This document shows, one piece after another, positions 15,792 through 25,190 of a DNA stretch of 64,000 nt. The notes beneath the pieces are model-generated. The model did no database searches and was not told the origin of the DNA. It saw only the letters and a program-made list of their open reading frames with translations. The stretch's first letter is position 1, and each line of letters begins with the position of its first letter. The translations under genes and the position numbers were made by a program. Source of the stretch: Bacteroidales bacterium (GTDB lineage: Bacteria; Bacteroidota; Bacteroidia; Bacteroidales; UBA932); the NCBI GenBank assembly GCA_016281015.1, contig JAEEHS010000013.1, positions 62,001 through 126,000 of the forward strand, read 5' to 3'.

Positions 15792-16847
15792 TTAGCGTAC
15801 ACCCATGGTCTTGAAATAGAGCTGGGCAAGTTCAAAATAATCCGTCTGGACAAAGTCGGAGCCGGAAGCGATAAACTGGTCGAGCACCTTGCAGGGCCCT
15901 TCCTTGCCTTTCGAATAGTAATTGTTGTACCAGGCAAGAATCTCACTGTCGTAATTCAGTGAATTGGAATAGGAAAGGACGCCGTTGGCGTGGCACTTGT
16001 AGCCAAAGCCCGAAATGGTCTCCTTGTAGTAGACATCCGTCCCGTACTGGAAGAGTTTCGCGCAGCCGTTGTACCCCTGGGCATAGGCCTTGCAGCCGCT
16101 GGGGTCACTGATGTACGGATGGATGGCAATCCAGGCCAGGGAATTGTTGAAGGCCTCTTCGATACACTCTTTCTTCTCGTCAGCGCTGTAGCCATAGATC
16201 ATCACCTGATTGACCATTTCGGCCTCGATGATGGTCTGGATCAGCGTCGGAATGGGACAGGATTTGACATCCAGGTTGACATAAATCTTGTCCTTGCACG
16301 CCTGGAGGGCCTCCAGGAGGGTCGGGACCTGAATTTCATTGCCGGAGGCATCCTTGTAAGTCGTCGATGCGCCCCTGTATTTCATCTTCAGGGCTTTCAT
16401 TTCCGCAAAGGTCTTGGCGGAGAGGTTGCCGGACCCGTTGGTCGTATTTTTGACCGCGTCGTCATGCATCAGCATCGGAACGCCGTCCGAAGTCACGCGG
16501 ACATCCAGCTCCACCATGTCGACCCCCTGGGCGATGGCCTCCTGGATGCAGGGAATGGAATTCTCAGGAATCTTTTTCTGGGATGCCGCAAAAGAGTTGG
16601 CGCGGTGGCCGCAGATGAACACATGGTCCGTCGGCTTGTCCGGTTCGGCCTGGTACTCGGCGATTTTCCCATTGAAAAGGTCGAGCAGGGTCACATCTCC
16701 GGGATGGACCCGCCCGTCGTCGACCGGCTTCGTATCGGGCTTGGAACTGTTCTGTTCACCGCCCTTTTCATTACCGGCCTTGTTGCAGGCGGGCGCCGCT
16801 CCGAGGAGCAGCGCCGCCGCAATCAACAAGAATATGATTCTTCTCAT
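15792..16847 (-). CDS. GDPD-family phosphodiesterase lipoprotein 2
   Basis: A 351-residue lipoprotein (GAAPAC lipobox) with a complete GDPD domain: GHRANSF near 82, IPENSIPCIQEAI near 93, DMVELDVRVTSDGVPMLMHD near 110, and the C-terminal FVQTDYFELAQLYF that closes the barrel. His, Glu, Asp and His active-site residues are present. It resembles GDPD-3 at 32800 more than GDPD-1, judging by the shared ELDVR and DFVQT blocks. It is encoded between the beta-propeller lipoprotein and GDPD-1, all with gaps under ten bases, so it is co-transcribed with both SusC/SusD pairs. The substrate is unknown; glycerophosphodiesters from phospholipids or teichoic-acid-like polymers are candidates. Confidence 0.9.
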   Translation of the reverse strand: MRRIIFLLIAAALLLGAAPACNKAGNEKGGEQNSSKPDTKPVDDGRVHPGDVTLLDLFNGKIAEYQAEPDKPTDHVFICGHRANSFAASQKKIPENSIPCIQEAIAQGVDMVELDVRVTSDGVPMLMHDDAVKNTTNGSGNLSAKTFAEMKALKMKYRGASTTYKDASGNEIQVPTLLEALQACKDKIYVNLDVKSCPIPTLIQTIIEAEMVNQVMIYGYSADEKKECIEEAFNNSLAWIAIHPYISDPSGCKAYAQGYNGCAKLFQYGTDVYYKETISGFGYKCHANGVLSYSNSLNYDSEILAWYNNYYSKGKEGPCKVLDQFIASGSDFVQTDYFELAQLYFKTMGVR

Positions 16848-16853
16848 TTCCCC

Positions 16854-18500
16854 TTAGTTTTGCTTACCCGTGTGACGACGGTCGTGACCGATCATCGGCC
16901 AGTCGGAGTCGGCGGGACCCTGGCAGCCTTCGAAGCTCAGGCAGGCGACGCCGCCGAACGCGCGGGTCGAATTGTCCGTGAAGCAGATGTACATCTTGCC
17001 GTCGTCGCCGATGACCGGAGAAGACCAGATCTTCGAAACGCCCAGGTCGGCGAACGTGGTTTTATAGCGGTCGTCCGCGAGGATGACATCGCTCAGGTTC
17101 CGTTTCAGCACCAGATCGCACTTGTCACCGCTTTGCTTGACAATATAGTAGTAACCGGATTCCGTCCCGAAATGGATGTTGCCAGCCTTGTCGATGGCCG
17201 GAGAGCCGGAGACCTTCTCCTGGGTGCGGTAGCGGGCCACAACCTTGCCCTCAGCGGGGTTGACAATCGCGATACCGCCATTGTCCATACCCAGGGAGAA
17301 GTTGAGCGACGCGACCAGATTGCCGCTTTTGTCCACCACGACACCGCCCTGGTCCTGGGAATCCGTATCATCGATATAGGTCTGGCTGATAATGGTTCCG
17401 TCGGAAGCCTTGACCGCGTATACCTTGGTACCCTTCGTGTCGGTGACGATACCGCCCACGCAAGGCTCTCCCGCGATGGTCAGCAGCGCAATCTGTCCTT
17501 CGTAGCTGTTGGCGGCCTGCTCGTCGCCGGAGCCGAACTGCTGCCAGGTCTTGGAGAGCGGGTCATTGCCACCGGCATCGAGTGTGGCTTGGGTCATGCC
17601 AAAGATGCCATATTTACCGCCGTACCAGGTAACCATCCCGTTCCGGGTGAGCGCGATACCGCTGCGGGCGCCGCCGGCCGGAGCCAGGAAGCCCTTGCGG
17701 GCGCCGGTTGCCTTGTCGGCGGAAAGGACGATACCGTTCTGGCCGGTGCAGCCGAAATAGATATTATTGTTATCAATGGCGACAATCGTGCCCTGGCAGG
17801 TCGGAGCCGGTGTTTGTCCGTCAGAGCGGTACCACTGGCTGAAGGTCCACTTCACGCTGCCGTCCGGATTGAATGCGCGCAGGGTGCCGTCCTTGGAGCC
17901 CGTGCCGATAAAGATGGTACCATCCGTATCCACGGAAGGTGTCCCATAGGAGACCGAGCCGTCGGTCACAACCTTGTAACTGTCTTTCACCCAGACGGAT
18001 TCGCCCGTCGAGGACCACTTGTAGAGTTTGTTGTCCCGGCAGGTGGAATAGACGGAGCCGTCGTTGGCGACGGCGGCCGCCGACTTGGAGTTATACCCAT
18101 TCATCTTGCCGACCCAGTTCAGCGTCAACGCGCCCACTTCCTCCACCTTCGGGGAATTGACGACGACCGCTTTCTTCTTCTGGGCCGTGGCGCCCTTGGC
18201 GTCCGTCACATCCAGCGTCACGATAAAGGAGCCGTTCTTCGGGAAGGTAAAGGTAATGGTCGTTTCGGTCTTGGCCTGGACGGCGCTGCCGATGGTCCAT
18301 TTAATCGTATAAGGAGCCGCACCGCCTTTGATCTCTGCCGCGAAAGAAACGGCCTCGCCGGCATAGACGGTTTCGGGGGTGACGGTGAAATTGGCGCTCA
18401 GCGCTTCCTGGGAACCGCTCTGTTCGCCACTGGTGTTTTTGTTACAGCCGCAGAGCATCAAAGTTAAAGCTGCTGCGAGAATGGTGATACACTTTTTCAT
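16854..18500 (-). CDS. PKD and PQQ-like beta-propeller lipoprotein
   Basis: A 548-residue lipoprotein (LMLCGC lipobox). Residues about 35-115 form a PKD domain (AGEAVSFAAEIKGGAAPYTIKW, GSFIVTLDVTDAKGA). Residues about 120-548 are blades of a PQQ/quinoprotein-like propeller, seen as repeats such as DGSVYSTCRDNKLYKWSSTG, DGTIFIGTGSKDGTLRAFNPDG and AGNIHFGTESGYYYIVKQSG. It carries no PQQ-dehydrogenase catalytic signature, so a binding or scaffold role at the surface is more likely than redox catalysis. It lies between susD-2 and the GDPD pair in the operon and may be the accessory ligand-binding protein of that locus. Confidence 0.82.
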   Translation of the reverse strand: MKKCITILAAALTLMLCGCNKNTSGEQSGSQEALSANFTVTPETVYAGEAVSFAAEIKGGAAPYTIKWTIGSAVQAKTETTITFTFPKNGSFIVTLDVTDAKGATAQKKKAVVVNSPKVEEVGALTLNWVGKMNGYNSKSAAAVANDGSVYSTCRDNKLYKWSSTGESVWVKDSYKVVTDGSVSYGTPSVDTDGTIFIGTGSKDGTLRAFNPDGSVKWTFSQWYRSDGQTPAPTCQGTIVAIDNNNIYFGCTGQNGIVLSADKATGARKGFLAPAGGARSGIALTRNGMVTWYGGKYGIFGMTQATLDAGGNDPLSKTWQQFGSGDEQAANSYEGQIALLTIAGEPCVGGIVTDTKGTKVYAVKASDGTIISQTYIDDTDSQDQGGVVVDKSGNLVASLNFSLGMDNGGIAIVNPAEGKVVARYRTQEKVSGSPAIDKAGNIHFGTESGYYYIVKQSGDKCDLVLKRNLSDVILADDRYKTTFADLGVSKIWSSPVIGDDGKMYICFTDNSTRAFGGVACLSFEGCQGPADSDWPMIGHDRRHTGKQN

Positions 18501-18512
18501 TTCTATGGGTTA

Positions 18513-19964
18513 TTATTGTTCATATCCGGGATTTTGGGTCAGCGCTCCGTAGGACTTGTCCCGTTCGGCCTGCGGAATGGGCCAGTACATCAGCTGATGC
18601 CGGTCGTTCCAGCCGTCGATTTCATACGAATCGTTGCCGGGATAGACGGTCTTGATCCAGGTCGTGAAATCGCCGCGGGAATAATCCGTGGCACTGACAT
18701 AGCCGTGACGGCGGATGGCCAGCAGCTTGATGTCGAACCAGCGGCGTCCTTCGGCATAGAATTCCCGCTGGAGTTCGTCCAACAGCAGGGCCTCGAACGC
18801 ATCATCCGACATCGTCGCGGGGAGCGTCACGCTCGCGTAACGCTTCTCCATCAGGGCCTTGAGGGTCGTCAGGGCATTCTCCACGCTTCCGCCCAGCCAC
18901 TGCGCCTCGGCCTTTACGGTATAGGCGTCCGCCAGACGAAGGGCCACCAGCGGCGACTCGGACGGAGCCGGGTTGAGCACAAACTGGCCGCTCTGGCCGT
19001 TCGGGAACTTGATGACACGCGTCACGTCGGCACCGAACGTCGCCTTCGCACGGATGTCGCCGGTCTTTTCCGCCGTATCGGCGAAAAGGCCGTTATACAG
19101 TTTCGGCGTCGGCGAGTAATTGAAGGAGCCGTCGGTATCGTTGACTCGCTCGAAAAGACGGATGTAATCCGTGGAGCGGATGTTGATGGGCGCAAAGACC
19201 AGTTCCTTGGAAGAGGTGCCGTTGACAAACATCTTGGCCCAGTCTTCACTGGTCTGTGACAAGGCGAAACCGGCGGAAGAGCCGATGACCTTGTCCGCCT
19301 CCTGGACGGCCTCGTCATATTTTCCTTCCCACAGATACACCTTGGCGCGAAGGAGCGAAATGGCCTCCGCGGAGACATAGGCGAAAGAACTGAACGGGAC
19401 CCCCGCCGCCGCGATGGCACCCGAGGCTCGGTTCAAGTCCTCTTCGATGAACGCCCAGATATCGGCCTCGCTCTTCCGCTGGACGGAAGGGTCCAGGGTC
19501 GTCGGCTTGTCGATAAGGGGAACGCCGCCAAAACGCGTCACGAGTCCATAATAAATGAACGCGCGGAAATAATACGACGTTGCGAGCGCCTCCTGGGCGG
19601 CGGGCGAAGTCTTGCCTTCCGCCGCATTGATCAGCAGGTTGGCATACTGGAGCTTGTTGTAGCAGTAGTTCCAGCGGGTCAGGGCCAGGGAAGCAGAGGC
19701 CGACTGCGTCTCCGCATGCATGTCGGAGAAGGAGAAACCAGGGCCCGCCGCATAGTTTTCGGCGAGATAGTCACCTTCCCACCAGAGATTGCTGAAGAAG
19801 GCCTCGAACTGGTGCATGACGCCGTTGGAGAGCAGCGTCACGTCACTGTCCTTGAGCTTATCCGTGGTAATCTGTCCCTTGGGCGCAATGGCATCCATCA
19901 TCTTTCCACAGGAGGAAAGCGTCGCAAGGGCGGCAAGAGAGAGAATGATGTAGTATTTTTTCAT
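18513..19964 (-). CDS. SusD/RagB family nutrient-binding lipoprotein 2
   Basis: A 483-residue SusD protein, start corrected to 19964 (MKKYYIILSLAALATLSSCG); the track adds 27 residues from upstream. Typical elements are the ALATSYYFRAFIYYGLVTRFGGVPL helix pair near 130, ADIWAFIEEDLNRASGAI near 175, ALRLADAYTVKAEAQWLGG near 350 and LLLDELQREFYAEGRRWFDIKLL near 400. The C-terminus MYWPIPQAERDKS...LTQNPGY is the standard SusD ending. Thirteen bases separate it from its susC partner upstream. It differs clearly in sequence from the first SusD, so the two pairs probably bind different ligands or different parts of one. Confidence 0.93.
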   Translation of the reverse strand: MKKYYIILSLAALATLSSCGKMMDAIAPKGQITTDKLKDSDVTLLSNGVMHQFEAFFSNLWWEGDYLAENYAAGPGFSFSDMHAETQSASASLALTRWNYCYNKLQYANLLINAAEGKTSPAAQEALATSYYFRAFIYYGLVTRFGGVPLIDKPTTLDPSVQRKSEADIWAFIEEDLNRASGAIAAAGVPFSSFAYVSAEAISLLRAKVYLWEGKYDEAVQEADKVIGSSAGFALSQTSEDWAKMFVNGTSSKELVFAPINIRSTDYIRLFERVNDTDGSFNYSPTPKLYNGLFADTAEKTGDIRAKATFGADVTRVIKFPNGQSGQFVLNPAPSESPLVALRLADAYTVKAEAQWLGGSVENALTTLKALMEKRYASVTLPATMSDDAFEALLLDELQREFYAEGRRWFDIKLLAIRRHGYVSATDYSRGDFTTWIKTVYPGNDSYEIDGWNDRHQLMYWPIPQAERDKSYGALTQNPGYEQ

Positions 19965-19977
19965 AATTCCTGCCGTT

Positions 19978-22900
19978 TTAGAATTTAACACTGACTCCTG
20001 CCAGGAACGAGCGGAGGGTCGGCTGATAACCGAAATCGATGCCATAGTTGGCGGCGGCGGGGCCGGAGTCCTTTGTCACCTCGGGATCGTAGCCGTCATA
20101 CTTGGTCAGGGTGAGGGCATTGTCAACGGTCAAGAAGACCTTGACCCCCTGCATCTTGAGCCGGTCCATCCATTTCTGGGGGAGGCGGTAGGACAGGGTG
20201 ATGGTCTTGAACTTGAAGTAGGACGCATCCTCCAGGAAACGGTCGGAGGTCAGGATGTTGTAGTCCACATCCCAGCCCGTATGCATGCCGGAGACCGTCG
20301 GACGCGGAATCGTATTCGAGGTCCCGGGGCCTTTCCAGTAATGGAGGGCGGCATACTCGCTGACATTGAAATACTGCGTGTAATCCTTGGCGTCATCGCC
20401 TTTCACGCTGCCGGATGACTGACCCAGGTGTTCGGTGCCTTCCTGTCCGGCGCCCTTCCAGGCGGCGAAGATCTTCCCGCCGATGCTGTACTGGCAGAAC
20501 ACATTGAGTTCCAATCCTTTCCAGCTCAGGGACGTATTCAGTCCGCCGAAGAAATCCGGCGTAGCCTTTCCCGTAATCATCCGGTCGTTGTTGTAGTCGA
20601 TGTCGCCGTCTCCGTTGACATCGTAGTACTTCACGTCGCCGGCACGGACGCCCTTGGCATAGAGTTTCGCCGGGACTTCGCTGTCGTCCTGATACAGGCC
20701 CTCGGCCTTGAGGGTGTACCAGGTGGAGATCGGCTGTCCGGTGATGATGGCGTGCTTGTTGCCGCCATACAGGTTGGACGAATCCACAAAGATGATATCT
20801 TGGTCGTCCAGCAGCTTCACGAGACGGTTGCGGCTCCAGGAGAAATTGCCGTTCATGTCCCACTTCCAGTCACCCGACTGGATAATGGTCCCGCCGAGGG
20901 TCACTTCCACGCCCACATTCTCGATCACGCCGATATTGGACGCGAGGGAGGTGTAGCCGGAGGTGCCGATTACCGGCTTGTTGTACAGCAGGTCATCGGT
21001 CCGGGAATAGAAGGCGTCCACCTGCAGATTCATCCGGTCATCCAGCCAGGAGGAGTCGAAACCGGCATTCAGCTTGGTGGATTTTTCCCATTTCAGGCTC
21101 TGCGCCGGCGTGCTGAACGCCAGGCCGGAAACGCCGTTGTAGGCGCTTCCCGCACTCACCAGGTCCATCGCCGCCCAGTTGCCGATGCCGGCCATGGAAC
21201 CGGTCTGTCCGGCGGAAAGGCGCAGCTTGAATTCCGTCAGCACGTTGTTCTTCGGGAAGAAGGGTTCGTTGGTCACGATCCAGGCAAGGGAGCCTGCCGG
21301 GAAGAAGCCGAAGCGATTCTGTTTCGGGAAACGGGTGGAACCATCCGCACGGAACGAAAGGTTCAGGATGTAGCGGTTGTCCCAGTTGACGGCCGCCCGG
21401 GAGAAGAACGACTCCAGCGCATAGGCATTGTAGCCGATACTGCCCGGATAGATGGTCGTTCCGGAAGTAATCAGGTTGAAGGACGAAGACGGGAAGGCCG
21501 CATTCGCATAATTGTCGGAACCAGCCCCGAAGGTATTGTACTCATACTGCTCGTAGGAATGGCCGGCCATGATGTTGTAGTTGAGACGGCCGATTTCCTG
21601 GTTCCAGCTCACGACATTGTCGAAGACCCAGCGCAGCGAATTGTTCTTCTGCTCGGTCAGGGCGTGCCAGCCGTCCTTGTAACCCCGTTCGGTATTGAGT
21701 TCGGTCAGTTTCTTGACCGAATGGTCATAAATCGTATAGCCGCTGATCGAGGGCGTATATTTCAGGCCCTTGATCGGGGTGATGTCCAGCGAAGCCGTAC
21801 CGGAGAGCTGGTACTTGTTGTTGTAATAGTCCTCCTCTTCGATACACATGACCGGGTTGTGACGGCACAGACCATCGACGGACATCGTCCTGTAGTCGCC
21901 GCTGAGGGCGTTTGCATGGATTTCCTGCCCATACTTGTTGATGGTCCGGGTCGTATAGGGGGTGTACCAGGGCTGCTCCTCACGCGCCGCGCGGAGCACC
22001 TTCAGCGAGCCGTCCGTCTCTTCGGTCATGTCGTAGCGGGCATAAGCGCCGGCGATATGGACATTCACGGCAATCCAGGGAGCGATTTTGTGGCTCAGAC
22101 GGGTCCGGACCGTGTATTTGTTGAAAGCGGTCTTGTTGAGGTAACCTTCCTGCGACTCGTAGCCGGTGGAGAGGTAAAAGGTGGTCTTGTCGTTACCGCC
22201 GGAAACGCTCCCCGTCACGCTGCCGCGCTTGGCCCAGCGGCGCGAGATGGCCCCGACCCAGTCGAAGTCCGCCGGATTCTCCGGCACATACAGCTCCTTG
22301 AGGCTTCCTTTTCCTTTTTCGACCACATACACATTCCAGTTGTCCACCGCCGCCTGCATGACGTCAATGTACTGGGCGGTCTTTGCCATCTTGATATCAT
22401 GGGCGACCTGGGCGAGGCCGAAATGGGCATCGATGTCCACTTTCGTCTTGCCGGCCTTGCCGGTCTTGGTCGTGATGAGGATGACGCCGGCATTGGCCCG
22501 GCTGCCGTAAATCGCCGTCGCGGAGGCATCCTTGAGGACTTCCATCCGCTCGATGTCGTTGGCATTGATGTTGGGATAGCTCTCTGCCGGGATTCCGTCC
22601 ACCACATAGAGCGGGGAGGAAGATCCGTTGATCGAACTGACACCACGGATAATCACATTCGGGGTCGACCCCGGAATACCGGAGGGACTGGTGACACTGA
22701 CACCGGTCACCCTTCCCTGAAGGGATTTCATCGGGTCCACTTCCGCTCCGCGGTCAATCTCGTCCATCCGGACGGAGGAAATCGCCGAGGAAACCAGGCG
22801 CTTGGAGGCGGTGCCGTAACCGACGACCACGACTTCCTCCAACAGCTGGCTGTCTTCCTGGAGCGTTACCGAAATAAAACTTTGTCCCGCTACCGGTACC

Positions 22901-23172
22901 GCTTCCGTCTTGAATCCGAAAAAGGATACTTCCAGTACCGCATCTGCGGGAACGCTGAGGGAGAAAGATCCGTCCGCGGCCGTAACGGTTCCGACCTGGG
23001 CAGCTCCCTGCAGCATGACGGCGGCTCCCGGAATGGGGGCGCCCGTCACGTCATAAACTGCACCGCTTATGCTGACCTTCCCCTGCGCTCCTGCACCCAG
23101 GCTGATGCAGGAGAGCAGGACAAGGATCAGAAAGCGGCCGAAAGTCTGAATAAGACCTTTCATACCATGCAT
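19978..23172 (-). CDS. SusC/RagA TonB-linked outer membrane transporter 2
   Basis: A 1064-residue TonB-dependent transporter. Signal peptide about 1-29 (ATG at 23172 or 23163), carboxypeptidase-regulatory-like domain about 33-110 (ISGAVYDVTGAPIPGAAVML), LEEVVVVGYGTASKR near 113, plug domain about 125-240 (SLQGRVTGVSVTSPSGIPGS, YVVDGIPAESYPNINANDIE, YGSRANAGVILI) and a barrel ending LAGVSVKF. A DGDIDYNNDRMITGKA stretch near 860 resembles the calcium-binding-like loop seen in many SusC barrels. It pairs with the susD immediately downstream and sits six bases below the 658-residue beta-helix gene. Confidence 0.94.
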   Translation of the reverse strand: MHGMKGLIQTFGRFLILVLLSCISLGAGAQGKVSISGAVYDVTGAPIPGAAVMLQGAAQVGTVTAADGSFSLSVPADAVLEVSFFGFKTEAVPVAGQSFISVTLQEDSQLLEEVVVVGYGTASKRLVSSAISSVRMDEIDRGAEVDPMKSLQGRVTGVSVTSPSGIPGSTPNVIIRGVSSINGSSSPLYVVDGIPAESYPNINANDIERMEVLKDASATAIYGSRANAGVILITTKTGKAGKTKVDIDAHFGLAQVAHDIKMAKTAQYIDVMQAAVDNWNVYVVEKGKGSLKELYVPENPADFDWVGAISRRWAKRGSVTGSVSGGNDKTTFYLSTGYESQEGYLNKTAFNKYTVRTRLSHKIAPWIAVNVHIAGAYARYDMTEETDGSLKVLRAAREEQPWYTPYTTRTINKYGQEIHANALSGDYRTMSVDGLCRHNPVMCIEEEDYYNNKYQLSGTASLDITPIKGLKYTPSISGYTIYDHSVKKLTELNTERGYKDGWHALTEQKNNSLRWVFDNVVSWNQEIGRLNYNIMAGHSYEQYEYNTFGAGSDNYANAAFPSSSFNLITSGTTIYPGSIGYNAYALESFFSRAAVNWDNRYILNLSFRADGSTRFPKQNRFGFFPAGSLAWIVTNEPFFPKNNVLTEFKLRLSAGQTGSMAGIGNWAAMDLVSAGSAYNGVSGLAFSTPAQSLKWEKSTKLNAGFDSSWLDDRMNLQVDAFYSRTDDLLYNKPVIGTSGYTSLASNIGVIENVGVEVTLGGTIIQSGDWKWDMNGNFSWSRNRLVKLLDDQDIIFVDSSNLYGGNKHAIITGQPISTWYTLKAEGLYQDDSEVPAKLYAKGVRAGDVKYYDVNGDGDIDYNNDRMITGKATPDFFGGLNTSLSWKGLELNVFCQYSIGGKIFAAWKGAGQEGTEHLGQSSGSVKGDDAKDYTQYFNVSEYAALHYWKGPGTSNTIPRPTVSGMHTGWDVDYNILTSDRFLEDASYFKFKTITLSYRLPQKWMDRLKMQGVKVFLTVDNALTLTKYDGYDPEVTKDSGPAAANYGIDFGYQPTLRSFLAGVSVKF

Positions 23173-23178
23173 TTGATT

Positions 23179-25155
23179 TTAGTTGGCCTGATAAGCACCC
23201 GGCCACCAGGCCGCGCCGCGGGAGGTTCCAAGGGCATCCTTGCCGATGGCGCCGATTTCGCTCAGCCAGCTGTAGAAGGCGGTGCCAAGCTCTTCTGTAA
23301 TAATGGCATTCCCGTTCTTCACGGTAATACCCTTCAGCGCCGTCTCAAAGGCTGCCGGCGTCATCTTGGTAAAGCCCTCTGCAGGACCGGTCCACTTGTA
23401 GGCGCCCTTCGCCTCATCATAGCTGCCACCCGCAAGGCTCACTTCCGTCGCATCCGTGACATTGTTGGTATTCGTCACCAACGTTTCAATGCCATCACCC
23501 ATAGACGGCCCGAGGATACTGTTGTAGGCCGAGAACGGCGCTTTCATCGTAACTTTACCCTGGCTGTCCTTGGCGCCGACAAACGGGCTGCCCGCCGAAG
23601 AAGTGTTGATGACAAGACTGTTCGCAACCAGTACGGCATTGCTGCTGGCACTCGTGCTCCGGATGGTGACGAAGTCATCGGATTCGACGATGGTCGAATT
23701 CGTGAGGATGATGCTGCCGTCATTGTTCAGGCAGACGGCGTTGCCGCCCGTCACGGCATCTCCCGCGTCATTTTTCCGGACATTGCCGTAAATGGTGCAG
23801 TTGTTCAGGCAGGCGGCCGAAGGATTGGCGCCATGGAGGACCATGCCCCAGTCGGATGTCACCATCTGGTTGGCATAGAAAACACAGTTGTTGATAAAGG
23901 CGATCGATTTACCATTCAACTGGATCAGGCCACGGGAACGGCCCTTGTTGTTTTTGAAAACACAGTCGTTGATCTTCAGCACACCCGGATTCGAATCATC
24001 TTTCTGGACCAGGATGATGGCGGCCGCGCTGCTGTAGCAGTTTTCGAAAGTCGTCCCCTCGATATTCACCTCGGCCACCTGCATGGAAATGATACCGGAA
24101 GCCTTGTTGTTATTGGGGGTTTCCTTATCCAGCTCGTTGATAAACGCCCGGCAGTTCTTGAAGTTGCAGTTCTTGACATTCGTTACGCACCCGGCCGCGT
24201 TGGCATGGATTGCACCTCCGGTACCACCTTCCGTGTAGCAACCGTCAAAGGTGCAGTCCTCGAAGTTCTGTGTACCTTTGGAATTGTTGGAAGCGCCACC
24301 GGTATTGAACGTATGGCTCTTGAACGTGCAATTCTTGAAGTTGGCGATGGCATCCACCTTGTCCGTGTAAATAGCGCCGCCGTTACGGCCGTAGTTTTCC
24401 GCCTCGAAGACGCATTCCTCGGCCTCGATGGTGCCGTTGGCGCACCACAGGGCGCCGCCGCTGCATTTTGCCGTGCCGGACTCAGCTCCCGAGCTGACCC
24501 GGTTGTTGTCAAACACGGTCTTGCGAAGGACCAGAGCAGCCTTCCCACCTTCCGTTTCAGCATGGACCTTGATGCCGCCACCGTTCAGCGTCTCCGAGAA
24601 ACCGTCCTTGACCGCCATCCCGTCGATGGTGAGTTTCACCTGGTCTCCGACTGTCAGCACGCGGGCCAGCTTGTTGCCGCTGAGAATGGCGTTGGACGAA
24701 CCCTTGAGGGTCAGTTCCACGACCTTCTCGGCACCGGGGAGGGCGAGGATGAGGCCTTCCGTCTCCTCGGCGCTGAGTGGCAGCACATAGGTTCCGTCGG
24801 CGAAATGGATGGTGTAACCGTCAATCATGTCCAGGTCTTCGTAGACCGGAGGTACCGGAGTGGGATCCTCCCCTTCGGACTCCGGAGCGGAGTTGTTCAG
24901 AGCGAGGGTCAACAGTTCACGAAGTTCCTTGAAGCTGAAGGCATTGGCTTCGCTCTTGCCGTCCTTGGTGCCGGCCCCTTCCAGGGAGACATAGTAATCC
25001 TTGGTTTCCACGACAGCCGGTTCGTCACCGCCGCCGGGCTGATCCTGTCCACCGTTGTCGGTGTTGGCAGGGGTCTGTCCATTGTCCTTGCTGCAGGCAA
25101 GCGAAAGGGATACAATCGCCGCCGCAGTGAGAAGATAACTAAAAAAACGTTTCAT
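23179..25155 (-). CDS. Beta-helix lipoprotein, tandem paralogue A
   Basis: A 658-residue lipoprotein starting at the ATG at 25155 (MKRFFSYLLTAAAIVSLSLAC); the track uses a TTG two codons earlier. A Gly/Pro/Asp linker precedes KDYYVSLEGAGTKDGKSEAN, the start of the parallel beta-helix. Cys- and Asn-rich coils (NCTFKSHTFNTGGASNNSKG, NNCVFYANQMVTSDWGMVLH, NCTIYGN) run to about 600, and the end is GKDALGTSRGAAWWPGAYQ. Its last 400 or so residues are nearly identical to those of the upstream 868-residue protein, at protein and DNA level, so one arose by recent duplication. It lacks that protein's fimbrillin-like N-terminal domain. Function unknown; probably a surface-exposed binding protein. Confidence 0.78.
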   Translation of the reverse strand: MKRFFSYLLTAAAIVSLSLACSKDNGQTPANTDNGGQDQPGGGDEPAVVETKDYYVSLEGAGTKDGKSEANAFSFKELRELLTLALNNSAPESEGEDPTPVPPVYEDLDMIDGYTIHFADGTYVLPLSAEETEGLILALPGAEKVVELTLKGSSNAILSGNKLARVLTVGDQVKLTIDGMAVKDGFSETLNGGGIKVHAETEGGKAALVLRKTVFDNNRVSSGAESGTAKCSGGALWCANGTIEAEECVFEAENYGRNGGAIYTDKVDAIANFKNCTFKSHTFNTGGASNNSKGTQNFEDCTFDGCYTEGGTGGAIHANAAGCVTNVKNCNFKNCRAFINELDKETPNNNKASGIISMQVAEVNIEGTTFENCYSSAAAIILVQKDDSNPGVLKINDCVFKNNKGRSRGLIQLNGKSIAFINNCVFYANQMVTSDWGMVLHGANPSAACLNNCTIYGNVRKNDAGDAVTGGNAVCLNNDGSIILTNSTIVESDDFVTIRSTSASSNAVLVANSLVINTSSAGSPFVGAKDSQGKVTMKAPFSAYNSILGPSMGDGIETLVTNTNNVTDATEVSLAGGSYDEAKGAYKWTGPAEGFTKMTPAAFETALKGITVKNGNAIITEELGTAFYSWLSEIGAIGKDALGTSRGAAWWPGAYQAN

Positions 25156-25190
25156 GTTCAACTGTTATTAATCTATATGGTTACGAATCA

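Noticed and set aside
16854-18500. PQQ-dependent dehydrogenase
   Set aside because: Propeller repeats are present but no PQQ or heme-binding catalytic motifs were seen, and the PKD domain and lipobox point to a surface binding protein.
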